Shown one piece after another: positions 10,001 through 16,000 of a stretch of 18,505 nt of DNA; positions within the stretch are counted from its first letter, which is position 1, and each line of letters begins with the position of its first letter. The position numbers were made by a program, and so were the translations under genes. Source of the DNA: Chloroflexota bacterium (GTDB taxonomy: Bacteria > Chloroflexota > Anaerolineae > B4-G1); the NCBI GenBank assembly GCA_024232355.1, contig JAAEPW010000753.1, positions 1 through 18,505 on the forward strand. Direction: 5' to 3'. A model generated the notes under the pieces. That model had not been told where the DNA came from and made no database searches. It saw only the letters and a list, made by a program, of their open reading frames with translations.

Positions 10001-13000
10001 TCATGACACACCCACGGCCGTCAACGCTGGCGGCGGGCTGGTCTCGGTCAGCCACAACTTGTACGGCATCCCCGGCAGCGACGTCGCCGAGGTCTGGCGC
10101 TATGACCCTGTGGGCCTCTATTTCGACAAACTCTCTCTCGATCAAGTCGCCTTTGTCGCGCCGCCGAATGCCACTGATGCGACTTGGTACGATATCGAGG
10201 GCGTCACGCTGCACAATTGGAATTACCAACCAGACGACTTTCGGCTCGACGGCACGCAAAACACATGGATCGGCAGCAGTGCCATCGACTGGACGCCGGA
10301 CAACAACGATGATCCGCCGCTTGGCGACAGCAGCGAAATCACCTACGACGACGCCGATTTTGTGGACGCTGCTCGCGACGTCTACCGCCCGAGCACACTT
10401 CTCGACAGCGGCTACCACGCCTACCGCGTTCCGGCGGTCGTCGCGCCATCCGGCGAGGAATTCACCTCCATCCAGGCCGCCATCGACAGCGGCGCGAACC
10501 GCGTCATTGTCAAGCCCGGTGTCTACGAGGAACCCTTTTATCTGTTGAGCGGCGTCGAGGTCATTGGTGCGGGAGCCGACCGAGCCATCATCCAGGCTCC
10601 CGTTGGAAGCACCGATCCGCTCGTGGTCGCTGAGGGAGTCTCTGGCGCCAGCCTGTCGCGACTCACATTGGACGGTAACGGCGAGAGCGTCACTGGCTTT
10701 TACACCGAGGACAATGCCCAAGCCGTGCGACTGGCCCGCGCCATCGTGCGCGACGCCCAGACCGGCATCCACGTCACCGGCAGCGACACCGACGTCGAGG
10801 TCGTCAACAACACTATTGTGGAAAACGCTGATGGAATGATCGCCTCATCGTGCGCCCCAGTGGACGTGCGCAACACCATCTTTGCCCACCACACCGGCAC
10901 CGGCCTGGCCTACGAGGGCTGTGCCGCCACCAAGCTCCACACCTACAACCTCTACTGGGACAACACCACCAACATCACCCCTGACGAGACCGGCCCCGCC
11001 GAACTCTTCCTCGACCCGCTCTTTATCGATCCGCTGGCCGACGATTACCGCACCGAGGACATCTCTCCCGTGGTAGATGCCGGCAACCCCACCGACCCTG
11101 CTCCGCCAGGTACGGGCGGACGGGTAGACATTGGCTACGTCGAACAGGGACGGGCCGCTTTTTACGCCGATGATGATTATTGCGACACCTGCATCAACGA
11201 CGGCCTGACCTGGCAGGTGGATGCCTTTGACACGATCCAGAACGCCTTGGACCAGACCCCAGGGGTTTTGGAAACCCCTAGAGTCTCCCGAGTCGCCGTT
11301 GGCGTCGGCCCCGGCACCTACCTCGAGACCCTCACCATTCCCAGCCACGTCCGACTGCTGGCCGTCGACGCAGACAAAGTCACCATTGACGCCGGTGGCA
11401 GCGGTACTGCTATCACCCTCGACGGCGTCACGGACGTCGAGATCAACGGCTTTACGCTCACCAACGCAGACAGGGCGGTCTCCGTGCGCGGCGCGTCCAA
11501 CGCCATCACCATCACCCGCAACCTTATCACCAACAACACCGGCGGCATCGAGTTTGATGAACGGGCCACTGGTCTGGTCAACTTTAACACGCTGGCAAAC
11601 AACAGCAGTTACGGCATCCGGTGCAACGAAACCGGCACCTGGGCCGACGCTCACAGCAACATCCTCGTCGAAAACGGCACGGCGCTCCGGGCCGACGGCA
11701 ACGCACAGCTCTTTAGCGACTATAACCTATTCTACCACAACAGCCCCAATTACAATGATGTCGCCGAGGGCGACGGAGACCTGACCAACCAATACCCGCG
11801 TTTCTCGGACGGCTACCACCTCCGGCCCGATTCCCGAGCCGTGGACGCCGCCTCGCCCTTTGCTGACGTACCCGTGGGCGGTGGCTTGCGCGCTGATATG
11901 GGCTACAAAGAAGTGCTCGCCGCGCCGGTCACTCTCTTCCTGGGCAAAGAAGACCTCTCCACCGTCATTGGCAACTCGGGCGTGATGACGGTCGAGGTTG
12001 GCGTGACCCACGTGCTGACGCCCTCCGACCCGGTCACGGCGACGACGCCCAGCAGTTGGAACACCATCTCGCTTGACTCGCCGCAAGAGACGGTCTCCTA
12101 CTGGCACACCGCCCTCACACCGACACAAACGGGCCTCTATCGCTTTTACACCCGCGCTGCCGACGTGGCAGGCAATCAAGAGTTAGATAACGATGCCCGC
12201 CGCGGCAGCGGATGGTACGACGGCGCGTTCGTCGCCGACAGCCAACCGCCGACGGTGACGTGGCTCTCACCCGTCAGTGGCACCGCGACCACCTCGCCGC
12301 TGGAACTGCGCGCCCAGGTCTCGGATTACGTGGGCGGCGACTTTAATGTGACACAAATTCATTTCGAGGCGGGAGGCCAAACCTATGCCGCCGAGTGGGC
12401 CGCCGAACCTTGGGACGAGGACAGCGGCGATCCGCATGTCTTGCGCGCCTGGGTCACGCTCGCCAACCTCACCTACAGCGACGTCATCGCCGTGGCCGAG
12501 GACCGTGCCGGGAACGTCGGCCAGAGCGCACCGATTGAGCTTGGCATCTTGAGCCAAACTCCCGCAGACACCACCCCACCCCTCCTCACTGTTGCCTCAC
12601 CCGCCAATGGGGCCTGGTTCACCGCCATCGTGCCTTTCTCTGGCACCGTTTCGGACGACGACAGCGGTGTTGCGTCGGTCGAGGTCAGCGTGGATGGCGG
12701 GTATACGTGGATACCAGCCCAGACCGGTGAGGTCTCGGAGACCTCGCAGGTCTCGTGGACCCTTACCTGGCAGGCATCCGAGAAGGAGGATACAATTTTC
12801 GAGAGCTATCCCGTCCACATCCGCACCACCGACCGCACGGGCAATGAAACGGAGGACGCCCGCATCCTGGGCATAGACACGCAGCCCCCCACTCCCCCCC
12901 GCAAGATCACCTTCCGCGACCACGATACCGGCGACGACATCCCACCCGGCTATCACTTTGACGAGTTTGTATTCCTCGACCTCGCCTGGCGCGACCCGGT

Positions 13001-16000
13001 AGACACCAGCGGTTTTGCCGAAACCCTGCTGGCCGTGGATCAATTCAGTAATACCATGCCCGCCCAGGTGATGACGAACACCAACGCCACCGTCTCTTTC
13101 CACGCTCTCGGCGAATGGTACATTCACTTTGCCGGACACGACAGCGCCGGGAATATGTCTATCCGCCACTATGGACCGTGGTACGTGGGCACCTTTGCTG
13201 CGTCCGCTGTGTCATTCTCAGAGCGGCGACAGACCATCCTCATCGACGGCCTGGTAGACCTGCCCCTCAACGAGTGGCGCATCGACACCGAGTTCCTCGA
13301 TGACGACGAGACAGACCATAGAACCCAATCCCTCTACTCCACATGGGACGGCAGCGGCCTTTACATGGCCTGGGACGGAGCATGGTGGTCGGTGGCGGGC
13401 AATCAGTGGACGTACATCGACGTCATCCAGCCCGGCGGCACATCCCAACCCATCACACCCATCACCGGCGTGCTGGAGACGCTGCCCATCGCCGCCGATT
13501 ACGCCATCCGCATCAGCAGCCCTACCAGTGGGACGCTCTGGGCTTGGGAGACCGGCGCGTGGCAGGAGCAGCCGTCGGCCAATTGGCAGTTCGCGCTGGG
13601 CGATACCGGCGGTGCGGAAATCTATCTGCCGATGAATACCTCTTTGGTCAACAGTATGCAGATTATGGCCCTGGCCGAGGAAGATAGCGCACCCTGGAGC
13701 GTCTTTCCCACCACCAACCGGTTGGTCGAGCCGTGGACGGACATATTCCAGTGGGACGCACTCGATGTGACAATTACACCCAACGATGAGCAAAAATGGT
13801 TCAACCGCGTGGATATGGTCGTGAACTATTACGCGAACTATCGAGACTTTGGCTCACCGGGCGACGACGTGGCCTACCTGATTAACCTGGTCAACCTGGA
13901 GAACCACCCGGTCGAAAATCTGCGTCTCTTGCTGGAGGCAGGCACGGGGATATTCTACACGGCCGTAGACGCCGACGATTGTCTCAACTGCCCCGCCGGT
14001 GGCGACGTGTGGGAGATCGGCGTCACGACGATAGAGGCGGGCGACAGCCGTTTGATCACTGTCACCGGGCAGCTTTCGGCCACGCTGGGAGCGATCACCA
14101 CGATTACCAACAATGTCACCCTGAGCAGCACCACGCCTACCTCGCTGACGCTGGCCCAAGGCCCTATTGTCTTCCGCGTGGATGGCCTGCCCCCGACGGT
14201 GTCGCTCCAGACGCCGCCGGGCGAGGTTGTCGGCACGGGCGTCCAGGCTCTCTTTGGCACAGCCACCGACGCTCCCGGCGGAGGTGTGGATTTCGTCGAG
14301 TACCGCGTCAACGGCGGGGCGTGGCAAACTGCCAGAGGCAGCGAGACGTGGGCCGCCTCCATCGACGTCCTGACCGGCACGACGGCCCTCACTGTCGAGG
14401 TACGCGCCACCGACATCTTTAGCCAGACCGGCGAGCCAGTCTCGATCACCCTCGGCGTGGACACCATCCCGCCCACGCTGACCTTTGGTCTGCCGAGCGT
14501 ACTGACCGGCAATTACGGCAACATCGGCGGCATCGTCAGCGATACGACACCCCTCGGCGATGGACTGGTGGAACAGGTCGCCGTACAAATAGATGGTACT
14601 GGCGATTGGCAGCCTGCCCAGGTCTATCCGCCCGGCAGTCCACAGGGATGGAGCTTTCCGTGGCAACTACCGCCGGACGATGGCGTCTTTCACACCCTCT
14701 GCATCAGCGTGACCGATTTCGTGGGCAACGCTCTCTCACCTAACCCCTGTTATGACGTGTTCGTGGACACCATCGCGCCGATGCTCTCGATCACCCAACA
14801 ACTGACGCAAGTCGCCCTGCTCGATAGCCTCGTCGTCCTCTCTGGCACCATCGCCGATGGCAGCGGCGTCGAAGGGATAGATGTGTGGCTATACAACCCG
14901 GCGGGGGCGGCCTACACCGAGGCAACAACCACCGTAGGGGATCAGTGGGTGTTCGTGCCAGGATACACCGAGCCAGTCACGGGTGACCACGCCCTGTGGG
15001 TCGAGGCCACTGATACGTCAGGCAACAGCGACGTACAAGGGCCGTTCATCATCTCGATGACCGAGCAGACCATCGCTGGCCTGACGGCAACGGCCAGCCC
15101 CAACCCCACCCTCGTGGACAATCTCACCACGCTGAACGCCTCAGTTGAGGCCGGTTCCAACATCACCTACACTTGGGATTTTGGTGACGGTCAGCAATCC
15201 TCGCCCATCTTGTTCTCTACGGTCGTCCACACCTACAGCACGGTCGGAAATTATACCGCCATTGTCACTGCCGCCAACTCGGTCAGCGAGATGACAACCA
15301 CCGTTGCCATCAAGGTCTCAAACGTCGTTGCCACCAACAATGGTCCGACCCGGCTAGGAGACGATACCCAATTCATTGCTCTGACGGCTGACATCACACC
15401 CATGACCTACGCCTGGGACTTTGGCAATGGACTATCGAGCGGCAGCAATCCCGCCTACGCGACGCTGGCGCACGTCTACACACAAACAGGTATATATACG
15501 GCTACTGTGACGGTCACTGATACCGATGGTGGCCTCCCGCCAACCTTGACCCCGTACACCGCTACCACCGTCGTCATCGTGGACGAACCGATCACCGGAT
15601 TGATAGCCGTCAACAACAGCCCGACGCACCTCGGCGACGCCACCACGTTCACGGCCACCATCGTCAGCGGCACCAACGTGCTCTATACCTGGAACTGGGG
15701 TGACGTCTCCCTCGTGCCCGGAGGAAACGACGAGGGATCGCCCATCACGCACACATACCTGCTACCCGGTGTATATACTGTCACCGTCACTGCCCAAAAC
15801 AGTGTCAGCGCCGTCGTCACCAGCACCCTCGTCATCATCGATCAGGCCATCGCCGGGTTGGGTACGTTCAACGACGGTCCGACGCCGTTGAACGATGTCA
15901 CGACCCTTGCAGCCTCAATCGCAGCGGGGAGCAACGTGGTGTATACCTGGAATCCCGGTGACGGCAGCGGTCCCTTGGTCGGCCAGATCGTCACCCACAC

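Larger units (their letters stand above)
7740..10418 (+). other. Beta-helix module 1, split by inserted propellers
   Basis: Residues 2280-2435 begin with the pectate-lyase-like signature YTTIQAAINAASDGDTIQV followed by GVY and several helix coils. The expected end cap, compare DPLFIDPLADDYR...DAG in module 2, appears only at about residues 3150-3172 (DADFVDAARDVYR...LLDSG). The interval is filled by the kelch-type propeller. Confidence 0.6.

Noticed and set aside
9615..10772. Long open frame (385 codons) on the minus strand
   Set aside because: It lies opposite the kelch and beta-helix coding region, has no recognisable family or ribosome binding site, and its open state follows from the strongly biased codons of the plus-strand gene.
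7740..11925. Active pectate lyase or other polysaccharide-cleaving enzyme
   Set aside because: The beta-helix coils are recognisable but no catalytic signature is visible, and the same fold is common in non-enzymatic surface proteins.
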